Shown here: piece after piece, positions 47,784 to 59,078 of the stretch
Layout: each line of letters opens with the position of its first letter
How positions within the stretch are numbered: position 1 is the stretch's first letter
Source of the DNA: Amborella trichopoda
Lineage: Eukaryota > Streptophyta > Magnoliopsida > Amborellales > Amborellaceae
Reading direction: 5' to 3'
Assembly: GCF_000471905.2 (NCBI RefSeq)
Contig: NW_006499617.1
Span: forward strand, 2,320,491 to 2,384,490
Length of the DNA: 64,000 bases
The notes under the pieces: model-generated
What the model saw: only the letters and a program-made list of their open reading frames with translations
Database searches by the model: none
What the model was told of the DNA's origin: nothing
Position numbers and translations under genes: made by a program

Positions 47784-48060
47784 TTACTTCTTGTGTATCG
47801 ACTCATCTGAGGATAATCCTGCAAATGATCGACGAAAAAGAACATCCCCATCGAGAAGGGTGTACTTGGTAGACATCTGCTGTATATCTTTGCGTTCCTC
47901 TTGATCCTCAGGCAGCCTTCCATGCTTTATGAAATTCACGATAGGCTCCCTCCAGTCTTCTACTTGCTCTACCTTTGAACACATTGGATCGACGAATTCA
48001 GACTCTTACTTCTCGACTTTGGCACCCCCTCTATCAGACTGGAATGCTCCATCCAAATAC
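47784..48060 (-). pseudogene. T2 archaeal-type RNase H remnant and linker
   Basis: It begins TVEMYLDGAFQSDRGGAKV, the first strand of the second RNase H (aRNH) typical of Tat elements. It then passes directly into the post-domain linker VEDWREPIVNFIKHGRLPED and GDVLFRRSFAGL. About 100 residues of the fold, with its remaining catalytic acids, are missing. Confidence 0.65.
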
Positions 48061-48199
48061 ATCTCCACGGTCGAGCTATTGCCGCACAGAAAACTTCTTC
48101 ATCCCAGATATCACTTGACAGAGGACATATCGAAGGCACTGGGTGAGCCGCGAGAAAGTCTTTTAGGGCTTGTCCTTTGACTGCCTTATGTGGTACGTA

Positions 48200-48521
48200 T
48201 GATGTCGAACTCCATCAACAATAATGCCCACGTGGCCAAGCATCATGATAAGCATGGCTGGGTCATAAGGAACTTGATCGGGTCCGCCTTTGAGATTAGT
48301 TTGACATTGTGACCGAGCAAGTAATGGCAGAGTTTTTGTATCACAATGATCAAAGCTAGGCACATCTTTTCGATGGGAGGGTAATTCTTCTCGGCTCCTT
48401 GCATTCTACGACTGAGATAATAAAGCGTTGTTTCCTTCTCCCCATCATTGTTCTGTGCTAGGAGTGCCTTGAGTGACTCTTCAAGGGCAGTCACGTATAG
48501 GATGAGGGGCCTTCCTAACAC
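48200..48521 (-). pseudogene. T2 RNase H domain
   Basis: LILYVTALEESLKALLAQNN, LYYLSRRMQGAEKNYPPIEK, MCLALIIVIQKLCHYLLGH and SKADPIKFLM, the standard RNase H of Tat Gag-Pol. The Glu of PPIEK and the Asp of KADP are present. The reading is open for over 90 codons and then stops near 48243, where KGQALADFL-type sequence would follow. Confidence 0.82.
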
Positions 48522-48794
48522 TGACGTAGAGAGGACTGGGATTCAACAAATACTGCTTGATGTCATCGACTGCAGCATGGCACGCCTCATCCCACAAGAA
48601 GGGAGTGTCCTTCTTCAGCAGGTCTTAAAAGGGACTGCATCGCCCCGAAAGGTTTGAGATGAACCTTCGAGATATTCTTGGAGAGACGGTAGTTCATGCA
48701 GGGTCGTAAGCTATGGCATATCCTGAAATGCCTTGATTTTGATCGGCTCGAACTTGAGCCCGCGGTACCTCATGATGAACCCTAAGAATTTTCT

Positions 48795-49325
48795 TTAGCA
48801 TACGCTAAAGGCACATTTCAAGGGGTTCATCTTGAGTTGGTGACGTCGCAGCTGTTCAAATACTTTTTTAAGGTCTTGTACGTGAGCGTCCTTTGTTTCA
48901 GATTTCACCACCAAGTCATCCACATAGCACTTGACCTCCTTGTGGATCATATCTTTAAAGATGGTCGTCATGGCTGGCTGATACATGGCACAGGCGTTCT
49001 TCAACCCAAAAGGCATCACAGTATAGCAAAAGACACCTTTGGGGTTCACGAACGCAGTGGCCTCCTCATCTTTTGGTGCCATCCTGATTTGATTATAACC
49101 AGAATAGGAATCCATGAAGGAGAAGATTTGGCAATCAGTTGTGGAATCAACAAGAATCTTGGTGAACGGTAGGGGGAAGTCGTCCTTTGGGCAAGCGATA
49201 TTCAAGTCGCGGAAGTCAATACAGACTGTAATTTGGCCATTCTTCTTCTTGACTAGGACAACATTCGCTAGCCATCTCGAGTGTTTCACTTCACGTATGA
49301 ATCCAGCTTTCCTAAGCTTGTTCAC
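48795..49325 (-). pseudogene. T2 reverse transcriptase
   Basis: The best-preserved domain in the window: 176 codons without a stop. It has LRKAGFIREV, WLANVVLVKKKNGQ, CIDFRDLNIACPKDDFPLP, FSFMDSYSGYNQIRM, PFGLKNACAMYQ and the active site CYVDDLVVKS, then LKMNPLKCAF. Both YVDD Asp and the first Asp (FMDSYSG) are intact. Upstream, 49330-49560 holds the Tat pre-RT linker (INLGD, DVFAWHYHEMP) with stops. It would copy element RNA into cDNA, and polyprotein breaks on both sides argue against function. Confidence 0.92.
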
Positions 49326-49329
49326 CCTA

Positions 49330-49960
49330 GCGTCGATCTGCAGCTAGAGGTCGGGTCTAAACCTTCTTGATTTCTACTCTATTAGTTTGACGGTTGGATC
49401 AATACCAAGATGATGTACAATGACTTGAGGGTCTAGATAGGCATCTCATGATAATGCCAGGCGAAGACATCCTGGTTTTCTCAGAGGAGGGCAATATAAC
49501 TTTCTTTCTCTTTTTGGGACATTTTTGCCGAGATGAAAGTTCACCTTAGGTCGGCCCCATCCCCTAAGTTTATCTCTTCAAGCTTGTCAGCTATGCTCTG
49601 ACCACCCACTTCCCACTCTTTCGAAGCCTCTTGTAACTCTTCGTTTGGGAATTCAAGATGCTTCTCATTAACCTTGAGTGCAGAGACACACAATCCTAAC
49701 ATTTATGCTTCTTGAAGGGGCCTAGTGTGAGAGACGATTTCTGGTCCTTGGTCAGACCAAGCAATGATAGAGCCAACTTCGAACAAGGAGTTCATGACTT
49801 TGTGACTGGGAGCACTTGGTACTTGCCGCAAACTAGATGACGCTTCATGAACTTGAATCATGTGATAGGCCTCATGGGAATAAGAGCTTGAAGATGGCTC
49901 GGTCTTGGCTTGGGTTGACAGGGCGTCAACGACTGTTCAGAATCCAGCCGCAGGGGTCAG
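49330..49960 (-). pseudogene. T2 pre-RT linker; protease absent
   Basis: From the end of the gag-side linker (AAGF, TVVDALSTQAK) only about 400 bp remain before the DVFAW motif. The words are MIQVHEASSS, KVNEKHLEFPNEEL, LEEINLGDGADLR and ENQDVFAWHYHEMP. The whole protease domain (600 bp in T1) is missing. Confidence 0.65.
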
Positions 49961-49963
49961 CAT

Positions 49964-50179
49964 CTATCTTAGGTGCTTCCGCTGTGACCTGCTAAGGTTG
50001 GTGCCTCCGAGCTCTCTGTTTAGAGTGTTGAAGTCTGGGCACTGTCGAGCTGCACCTATGGAAGAAATAGAAGACGAGGGAGTAGAAGAAGAGTTAGAAT
50101 GTTCTGGGTAGCTTTTTATGTCATCGCCAGAATTGGACATGTGCAAGGGGTATTTTAGGTCTTCCCCGGCTTTGGCCAT
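49964..50179 (-). pseudogene. T2 gag-side linker
   Basis: GEDLKYPLHMSNSGDDIKSYPEHS, with Ser-rich tract, CPDFNTLNRELGGTNLS. It is the homologue of T1 28020-28325. Confidence 0.6.
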
Positions 50180-50833
50180 TGTGGGGTGCGTTTAGCGTCG
50201 TCACTCATATTGCACGAATCCTGAGTTGTTTATGACTCTGGGACGTCCGTCTAATTGGATGACAGGATAAGGCAAGCTGCGCCTATGATGAAGTCCTGTA
50301 AGGTTTGCAGTGGAGGAAGGAGCCTGAGAAATTCTTCCTCGACTGGTGGCTGAGGGAGACGATTCCTTCGGCGAGCGGACCTGAGTGCTCGTCTCCTTTT
50401 AAATCCCTAAGGAGGGGTTTGGTTCACCCGATCGAACTGATGAGTAGTCTTAGCTTGGTGGACTGGCTCACGCTTCAGGGATTTGAGCCTACTTTGCCCA
50501 TGGTAGACTTCCCAGGGCTAAGAGGTCGAGGGATCTGAAGAGTCAAGTGTATGCTCATAGGGGACCTGTAGTGGGCCTGCCTCTGGGATGGGAGTGATGG
50601 CTTTGTAGAGCTCTGGGAGAATGGCATAAATGATGTGGCCTTCTCGTGCCTTTTAAGTGACTATAGCTTCGAACCCAGAGCATTCTTTCAACTCGTGGCC
50701 CCATACATGGTGATATGGGCACCAGAGGTTTTCTGTACGTAGGTTGCTTGGTGGGTTTGGGAGTGACAAGACCTTATTGAAGCATTGTCTCGAAGAGGGC
50801 TTGCAGAGGGTCTAGCTCAGTGCTTCCTGGAGC

Positions 50834-52462
50834 TTACGTCGAGAGTTCTTCTTGCACTGGTGGAAGAGAAACTTGAGGATGTCCTTCTAAGTTACCATGA
50901 GCGTCCTGGAATTGTTGCATCTTCTTTGCCAAGAGTTCATGAAAGCCAATGCATTCGCTCATGTCATGGCTTTGTATCAGGTGATACAAGCACCAGAGGT
51001 TCTCAGTTCCTAGGGGCAGGAACTTGGGCTGCCTTGTCAGCCTTGGCATGATGTGTCCCTCTTCGAGCATTATGGAAAATAGTTCACGGAGGATAGCAGG
51101 TACCCCATCATCTTCTTGTATTGTCACTATGTGAGAAGTCTCAATTGCCCCGAACACTTTCTTTAACAATTCGAGCTTTATCTTAACCTTGTTAATAAGG
51201 GCTTTGATAATGTCGTTGAGCTTATAACAGTCCTGAGTGGGGGGGACCTACTTTCCTATGATAGGCGCAATACCTCTCGTGCCTCTCCTGTCCAACGTTT
51301 TTTGGAGTGCTGACCTCCGATAGCTGGATCATGTTTTGCTCCAGTAAGAGTCGAAGCATTGTAAGAGTCCACTCCTTATCAAAGCGGTACACCTTATTCA
51401 AGTGTTAGGTCTAGAAGTCACTTCGCTTTATGTTTTTGAGAGGCAGGACCTTTTTGTAGGACTATTGCTTGCCCTTGGGCTAAGGCATTTGTGCCTTGGA
51501 GAGGTCCAGGGTTCGAGGGGTGGCTTTGTTAGTGTCAGTCACAGTGACGGCTGCACTGATCACTGCTTTTTGCTAGTTGCCCTGATTGTTGGAGATGGAG
51601 TTCGGACCAGAGGGTTGATGACGAGATCCGCCATGGTGCTTTGACCGACCCTCTATACAAACTACTTTAGTGATGAGCCCTGACATGGAGGGTGGATTGG
51701 AGGCCTCGACATGCAGAGTGATCTTGGGAAGCATGTTCCGTATGCAGGTCTTGACAGCTTATTTTTCAGTAATGGGAGTAGCATGAAAAGTTGTCAGCTC
51801 TCTCCATTTGGTGATGAACTTGTCAACTGGCTCACCAAGATCTTGAGTCAGAGTGAGGAGCTCGATGGCTTCCACGTTCCTTTGGACCTCGTAGAAATGT
51901 TCGTAAAACAACTGCTCCATTTCCTTCTAGGTGTGCACCGAGTTTGGAGGTAGCCGAGCATACAACTGGAACGCTAGCCCTTCGAGGGTCTCGACGAACT
52001 GATGAAGGAGGAGTCACCCGTCAGTTACCGTCTTTCGACAAGCTACTTGGAAGTGGGCAGTATGCTGGTGCGAGGATGTAGTACCGTTGAATCGGAGGAG
52101 CCTCCCCTTTTAGTAGTTTGGGAGAAACGACACTTGGTCGATGTACGAGGGGTACGACTTCTGGTAGAGAGGTGCCTCTTGCATACCTGGGACCTTATTC
52201 TTGAGGCTATGAGCCACCATGGCATCTATAGATATCTGGGAAACCCCACGAGAAGGAGAGCTATCTTGAGAGACTGGTGGGGTAGTTTGCTTGAAACTGT
52301 GTCTTCGCCAGATAGGGAATCGGTCTCATGATGAGAAGAAGGGGACATGGAGGCTTCTAGACATTCCATCTTTTCTAGGATGGACTGCATCATTACCTCA
52401 AGCCTGTTCATCCGCTCTTCTTGGACATCGTCCGGCTCGTTAATCACCATGAAACTGACCAT
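50834..52462 (-). pseudogene. T2 gag capsid and finger region
   Basis: EERMNRLEVMMQSILEKMECLE at the start (52430) aligns with T1 HMNKFEDMVHTMMEKIDCID. The capsid core at 51960-51820 reads LPPNSVHT, a stop for Trp, KEMEQLFYEHFYE and DLGEPVDKFITKW. The finger and linker part at 51169-50834 is open and reads LKKVFGAIETSH, CLYHLIQSHDMSEC and LLAKKMQQF. Frames change at least twice. It is the same family as T1 gag. Confidence 0.75.
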
Positions 52463-52469
52463 TTCTTCT

Positions 52470-53962
52470 GAAAGGTCAGAGCCGGGTGGAGTAATGGATG
52501 GCTAGGGTTGGCGAGTTGCGTGTGGCAAGTCGATCTGTAGGGGCTTAGCATGCCCCGACTGGACTCAAGCCTTGTAAGCCAACCTTGTGAGTACCGGTTC
52601 GACGGTCTTGGGACTGTGGCTTTTGTGTAGTGATCACTGAGCAATATTATTGGACTGGCTTAGGCTCTGGGATCCATAGAGGGAAGAAAGGATTATGACG
52701 CAAGAGATCACCAAAGGTGGTAATGTCAACTGCCTTGGGGGTTTCTTTGGTAAAAATCTGTAGACCTTTCAGCTGCTTGATCCTGAGGAGGCTATGGACC
52801 TCTTTCTAGAACCGAGCCTGAAACTTGGATTGCCCCACTTTTCTTGAGTTGGCAAGGGTTGTGTCTATTCGCTAAAGCAAAGAATGGGGTCCAAGGACTT
52901 AGAGCAACCTGGGTCGCTCCCTTGGAGGCTAGAGGCTCCTGTCTAACATCAGGTCGTTACCCTGAATTCCTTTGTGGGGCTCGAGTGCACAGCTAACCTG
53001 AGGCTTGCTCAAGATGGAACTTTTAGGGAAGACCTTTGAGTATCAGATCTTGAGGTGCTTTCTTGGCGAGAGAGGAGTGACAAAAGAAGGAGCCGGTTCA
53101 TGACTCCGCCTGAGTCAGGGTCTGGACGAAACCTGCAAGTCACTGTGTGTTCACCTTTAGGGTTAGCCGTCAGGGTGACCTGAGGGTCAGCTTGGGTTTG
53201 CTTGACTGGTTCGACCTTAAGAAGTCAAGACCCACGAGGTTGTGTCTTTGAGGGACCGGGTAGAAGCTCATTTCTCACAAGGTGAACCTGTGTGTAGTGA
53301 GAGGGAAGACAAAGTGGGCGACCCTCATGTGCTCGAGCTGACGCCGAACTGACACTACCCCTAGCTGTGGGATGCATGGTGCACACATGGTTTGGCCTAA
53401 GAAGCCCTAGCCTTGAACGAGAGTCCGAGACAGCACAAAGGATGCCTCGAGGTATGGCTCGAGAGGTTGGACCATGAGCTCTTAGGTGTGTGCGTGGGGT
53501 GGAGACCCCAGGATTTCCACCTCCGTGTGTCGAGCCTCCAAGTGTAGAGGTTCAGGGTAGTGAAGGAGTTTGAGGAGTAGCCTTGTGGCGACCCTCAGAA
53601 GAGATGGCAACTTGATTGCCTTTCACGAGAGTGGATAGGGCAGCCTTCCGGCATACCCCAGCAATATGACCAGCAAGAGACTTGCCAGTAGCAGAGTGTG
53701 TGCTGTGAGCGGTAGCAGATGTGCTACTAGTGGAAGATGCCTTGATGGAGGGTCCACCAGGGCGAGGAAGTAGGGTGTCAAGGACCTTTAAGTCCTTTCT
53801 CGCACCAACCGAGGAAAGAACCTGAGAGCCAAACTATGAGTCCCGACTCAGTAGGAGTGTAGGGAAGGAAGATTGAGCGGTTTGCTTACTTGGGACAGTC
53901 GCGAGTGCGAGGACAAGAAAGTCCCCAAATCGGATGAACGAGTTGAATAACCCATGAGCCAT
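52470..53962 (-). pseudogene. T2 gag N-terminal extension
   Basis: The start ATG at 53962 (MAHGLFNSFIRFGDFL) aligns with T1 24492. GKSLAGH, KGNQVAISS and GRHKATP follow in the same order as in T1. Stops and shifts are scattered. Function unknown. Confidence 0.5.
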
Positions 53963-54030
53963 AGAAAGTAGTGCAGAAAGTAAAAGATGATACTGATCAA
54001 ATAAGAGCGAACTGACGAAGGGGCAATAAG

Positions 54031-54048
54031 TCCCCAGTCGAGTCACCA
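54031..54048 (-). other. T2 primer binding site (probable)
   Basis: The minus strand reads TGGTGACTCGACTGGGGA, 3 nt after the LTR end. It is a cleaner version of the T1 site at 24395. Confidence 0.55.
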
Positions 54049-55556
54049 AGCTGGTTAGGTGCCTTGATCTTACCCTCCAGATCTAGATGATTTGAAGGCA
54101 CGTATCTCGGGTTTCTAGTGAACTCGAGACTTGAGATCGCTCCCTCAGAGACCTTGCTCAAGAGCAAGGATAGGTATACCAACTGATGAGAGAGGAATTT
54201 AAGGTGGGTTCAGGACTTACTCGAGCTGCCTTGCATGGGCACCCTCTTAGATCACGAAGAAAGCCCCCCAGCTAGTTCGGAATCGCCTCCCTTGATCTGT
54301 GATCACCTTGTTTTCTGCACAACACTACTATGGTTAACTTGCAAGACAAGTAAGGCAATGCACATTCGCGTGGCTCAGAATGTGAGATGTTAGAGTGTTG
54401 AAGTGGAAAGTTCAAAGATATATAGTAAAGAAAAGAGAACTTGATGAAGAGGCGAGACTAGCGTGACAGCTGGAAACTTATCGACTAGGAGTGGTAGCAA
54501 GATGGGCATGGTACTCGGGACCAGGGCGACATCAATACTACTAGAAATCGAGGCCGATATGGCAGTCTTAGGCCAAGTCTACCCTCATTCAAGTGAGAAG
54601 AGAAAAGAAAGAAGAGAAGAGAATGGACTGAAGAGAGAGAAAGCGAAACGGCGAAGGGAGGAAGAATCCAGATGGTGATGGACCTTGCAGTTGGCATCAC
54701 GAGAAGACACCGCATCCCTCATGGATGATGATGGCTTCTGGTAAGGCTCATGATGATAGCCCCCTATGAGGAACACGAAACTAAATGTGGGACATGAGAG
54801 AAACCCGCGGACTGCAAGAAGCATTGCATTTGGCAATGTAAGAAGGCCACATGTCTCTTGCGGATGGCAATAACTTCTGGTAAGGCGCACGATGATAACT
54901 TCTCTTGAGTCATGCAACGATTACCTCTAGTGAAGCACACGGTGATAGACATGGGGCACAAGGGAAGCTTGAGCACAATGATAGACACGGAGAGGCACGG
55001 AAGGAGCCTGCACGTGGTGATGGGCACCGAGCGAACAGAAGAAGCCAACGCATGGTGATATGCACCAGGTGAAAAAGAGAAGCTCACGGACGGCGATGAG
55101 TATTGTCGCAACCCTTCTCGAATGGCGATGGACATCGTCGCCTACAATAGTCACATGGTAGAGTGAAGCTATCGCGGATGGCCATAAGCTTTGCTACCCG
55201 CGTTCCTCGTTGAGACATTGAGGGCACATCGACGGATGACAATGAGCAGTGCCATCCACAAATCTCGCTGAGAGATAGAGACGCACCAACAGATGGGGAA
55301 AAGGAGCTCGTGCATAGCACTGCCATCGCTATGCGGTACCTGTGGAATTACAGGAAGGAGAAAAAGGAAAGAAAGAGGTATGCACGGCATTGCCACTGCC
55401 GTGCATGGCCTCTGAGGGAAGCTCGGATGAAGAAGAAGAAGAAGAGAGAAAAGATGGGAGAGAAAATTTAGCTTGAGCTTAGGGGTACAGGTCCAAAAGT
55501 TCCTCTCTCCTTAATCTCTCTCTCCAAATGTGACCCAATAATGAGAAAAAGAGAAA

Positions 55557-55561
55557 CTTTA
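55557..55561 (+). repeat. Target site duplication, left
   Basis: CTTTA, identical to 58717-58721, bordering the solo V LTR. Confidence 0.9.
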
Positions 55562-55619
55562 TGTGACAACCCAAACTTTTCCTGGCCAGTTAGAATGCAT
55601 GGTGCGTCAAGGAGGGAAG

Positions 55620-55960
55620 AAGTTGAGTTGCCCAGTGCCAGAAGGAGGCCAGTGCCGATTGAGTTGTTCAGCGTTGGTTGAGTTGGAGAAGGAGGCCAGC
55701 GTCGGTTGAGTTGTCTAGTACCAGAAGGACTCCAGCGTCGGTTGCATTGTCAAACACCAGAAGGACGCCAACGTCGGTTGAGTTGTCCAGCAGCCTGGTT
55801 GGATGTGAGTAGCGTCGGCTGTGAAGAGAAAGAGCCCAGCACCGATTGGATGTGAGCAGTGCCGGTTGTGAAGAGGAAGAGCCCAATGTCGGTTGGGAAG
55901 TGCAGCACCGGTTGGGGGAGTGAGCCCAGCGCCAACTGAGTAGAGGGCCAGCTCCGGTTG
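55620..55960. repeat. CAGCGTCGGTTG minisatellite in solo LTR
   Basis: About 10-12 units of 25-35 bp built on 'ccagcgtcggttgagttgtc' and 'agtgccggttgtgaagagga'. ORFs here are artefacts. Confidence 0.8.
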
Positions 55961-57159
55961 TGTCTCTGACATGCATGAGTTGGAGGTGACACTTGTTTGA
56001 TGCATGCTGATGTGGGTGCCACTTGTCCAAAATTTTTAGCCCCATGGTGACACTTGGCCAGCCTCCCCAAACATGACAGTACTTAAGCCTCTTCTCGCAC
56101 CCATGCCCCTTAGTCATACCTCTCTCTCTCTAAGACACAAAGTGGAAGAGTGACTTGGTGAGCAGCCACTGTTGGGAGGGTGAGAGTTGTGAGCAAAGGT
56201 TTGAGGAGGCCCCATTGTTAATTAATTAAGTGGATCCATTACCCTTGTATTGTAGTCATGGGAATGCATGGAAACTTAGTCATATGAATGAGCAATAGAA
56301 TTGTATGCAATATAGAAAAACCTTGCACCTTTTTCAATGGAAATTTGGCATTTTTGTTCCATAATAATGATAAATGTAAGAATGGAGTTGTGATTCTTAG
56401 ATTATGTAAGAAATGTATGTTATGTGTGTTCACATTGTGAGAGAATGGAGGTTATCATGTTCTTCATTATGAAATGATGGTTATGGAATGCATTCTTGAC
56501 ACATATTCAATGAAACCATATAATTCCAGGAATATGAGTGTTCTTGAATGAGGCTTTTGAAGGGCCAAATTGAGTTCGATGGATCTCAAACTACCACCGT
56601 TAGATAGATACACGAGCCTAGTAAAATGTTTGGTTTTTCCTACTGTGGAAATTCTTCACAAAAATGAAGTTATATTTCTAAATGAGAAGGTATATCACGG
56701 TGGACTGGTTTTCTGGATTTGTCATTAATACCACTGTGTGTATCGATTTTCGACCAAACCATAGCTATTTGAAAGATATTTGAATGGGTTAAAAGTTGCG
56801 TGTAGAAAATATTTTGAAATTATCTTTACATTGAAAGTTACGCTTCGTTTTATGATGGTATGTCTCCTATGGACAGTTTTAGCAAAAGCACAAATTTAAT
56901 GCCTCTGATATCACTAAATTTGACTGACTAAAAGTATCCATTTTAGCACCCATTAGAACTGGTTATGAGTCATCTTTAATTCACATGTTGAGTGCTTTTT
57001 GAGGTTCCATTTTTATTTTGAAACATGGGCGGAATTTCAAAGACATATCACTGCCTTCATTGCACAACAGATTTCAGAGTAGTGTCTCTTTTGAGGGGCC
57101 AAATAGAGCCCAATTTGGCGTAGATGTCACTGCCTGAATTTTTAGAAAGCGTGACATCG

Positions 57160-57600
57160 ATACTCTGATTCTGTTATATGAACTCTAATTCTGTTATATG
57201 AGCTCGGATCCTGTTGTAAGAACTCTTACTACTGTTATATGAACTCTGATTCTATTATATGAACTCTGATACTGTTATATGAACTCCGATTCTATTATAT
57301 GAACTCTTATTCTATTATAAGAACTCTGACTACTGTTATATGAACTCTGATTCTGTTATATGAGCTTTGATTTTGTTATAAGAACTATGACTACTGTTAT
57401 ATGAACTCTGATTCTGTTATATGAACTCTGATTTTATTTTATGAACTCTAATTCTGTTATAAGAACTCTGACTACTGTTATATAAACTCTGATTCTATTA
57501 TATGAACTTTGATTCTGTTATATGAACTATGATTCTGTTATAAGAACTCCGACTACTGTTACAAGAGCTTTGATTCTGTTATATGGACTCCGATTCTGAT
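57160..57600. repeat. 20-bp TGTTATATGAACTCTGATTC array
   Basis: About 20 imperfect 20-21-bp units. Relative of 4880-5175 in LTR A. Confidence 0.85.
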
Positions 57601-58716
57601 CACTACACAATGCATTCTCCATTAGTAGTGAACCCTTTGATTCACTACGTGTAAGCATGGACTTGCCTCACAATAATATATATGTGATATTTTGTCAGAC
57701 TCTGTAAGTGCGAGCATGGACTTGCCACATGATCCTTCTCAGACTCCGGATGATAGGAAGGGAGCTAGGCTCTGATTATACTTGGGAGAGTCGCTCCCTC
57801 CAACATTTATGGGCACTATCCATCAGGACCCCTTTTGTAGTGTAACGTCCTCTAGTGGTGAGAGAGTAAGAGGGCAGTGTCGTGCAAGGCCTCAGCCTAT
57901 CTAAAACCCCAAAGCGCGCTAGGCATGTATGCGTGAGTGAGGACACTACGAAGTAGGGCGTCTACTTGTCATTGTCCTCCCTCCTGAATGAGGGTAGAAG
58001 TCAAGCTCAAGATTGGCTTAGACTGATCACTATGGCTTCTACTTCGACAGTAAACTACTATGTTATGCTTGTCTGAATTCTATATTCTGTAAGATTATCC
58101 GACTGTAACTGTGATATGCAAGTAATGCTCCGTTAATTCATTTTGATTCTTTATATGGCCTTCATGTGCACTCTAATATGTGACCTTACACTGTAAGACA
58201 AAATACGATTTTTGATGAACTATGAGCATGTTAACGTGTATATACTGATAGTCAGGAATGCAAGGGTAGTGATCTTCTAACTGGAATTTTAGCTCATTCC
58301 ATCTTAATTTCATAACTATAGAGTGAAGGGTGGTGGCAGCTGTGCTTAAGGTGGGTGGCAGGTTTTGAGGGCTGAAGCTAAAAATCAAGAAGTTTGAGAA
58401 GTCGTCTTCTGAAGACCTCCGCAGTATGTTTTAGTGATTTCAGTGATATGATGTATTCCTCATTTTGTATATTTCTAGGCCAGTAGTGCCTTAACGAACA
58501 TGTAAAGACTTTGATTTGAGAAGAAATGAATTAGCTGTACTTTTTGGATTGATAATTGTTGGATGTATGGATTTATTTTTATTTTCTTTCGTGGTTTGCT
58601 CTCGATTTCGTGTTTCATGCGTTGAGCCACTCTCACCTGAGTGACATTCGCGACCTCCAGTCACGATCTTGCGCTCTGTCGCCCTTCGGTAGGGGTCAGG
58701 GAGCAGGGTCGTGACA

Positions 58717-58721
58717 CTTTA
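58717..58721 (+). repeat. Target site duplication, right
   Basis: CTTTA, identical to 55557-55561. Followed by 'ttaagtaaaaactc', the continuation of the T2 LTR. Confidence 0.9.
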
Positions 58722-58783
58722 TTAAGTAAAAACTCTCTCTTTTGTGAAGGGTTCAAGCCTTTGCGTACAATGATGGTACGTGG

Positions 58784-58791
58784 TATATATA
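58784..58791 (-). promoter_or_regulatory. T2 5' LTR TATA box
   Basis: TATATATA in the same place as the other T LTR TATA boxes. It is now separated from the rest of its LTR leader by the solo LTR insertion at 58716. Confidence 0.5.
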
Positions 58792-59078
58792 GAAGTGTGT
58801 AACATGGGTGGACGATCAAAATTGTTGGAAATTAAGATTTAACTGAATTAAAAGAAATTACAAATTAGAGTGTAAAATGACAAATTTGTCCCCTTCTAAC
58901 AAGTTGTAGAATTACAAGACAATCCATATGTTGCCTAGAACGTGCATGATTTTTCATGGATGATCCGGGGTTGTTCTGATACCCGTTTGATCGAAAGATG
59001 GTTGTTTTCTTGTAGGGCTTGGCATGGCGATCGATTTGATACCAACTTCGAGCTATGGATCAAGTTTTTAGGGCATTA

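Larger units (their letters stand above)
55562..58716 (+). mobile_element. Solo V LTR with 5-bp target duplication
   Basis: It starts TGTGACAACCC and ends GGTCGTGACA, 3155 bp, flanked on both sides by CTTTA (55557-55561 and 58717-58721). The uninterrupted T LTR at 40500-40525 (aaactttattaagtaaaaac) shows the empty site. The sequence matches V LTR A (3499-7330) in reverse orientation. No PBS, gag or second LTR is present, so this is a solo LTR left by recombination between the two LTRs of a full insertion. Confidence 0.93.
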
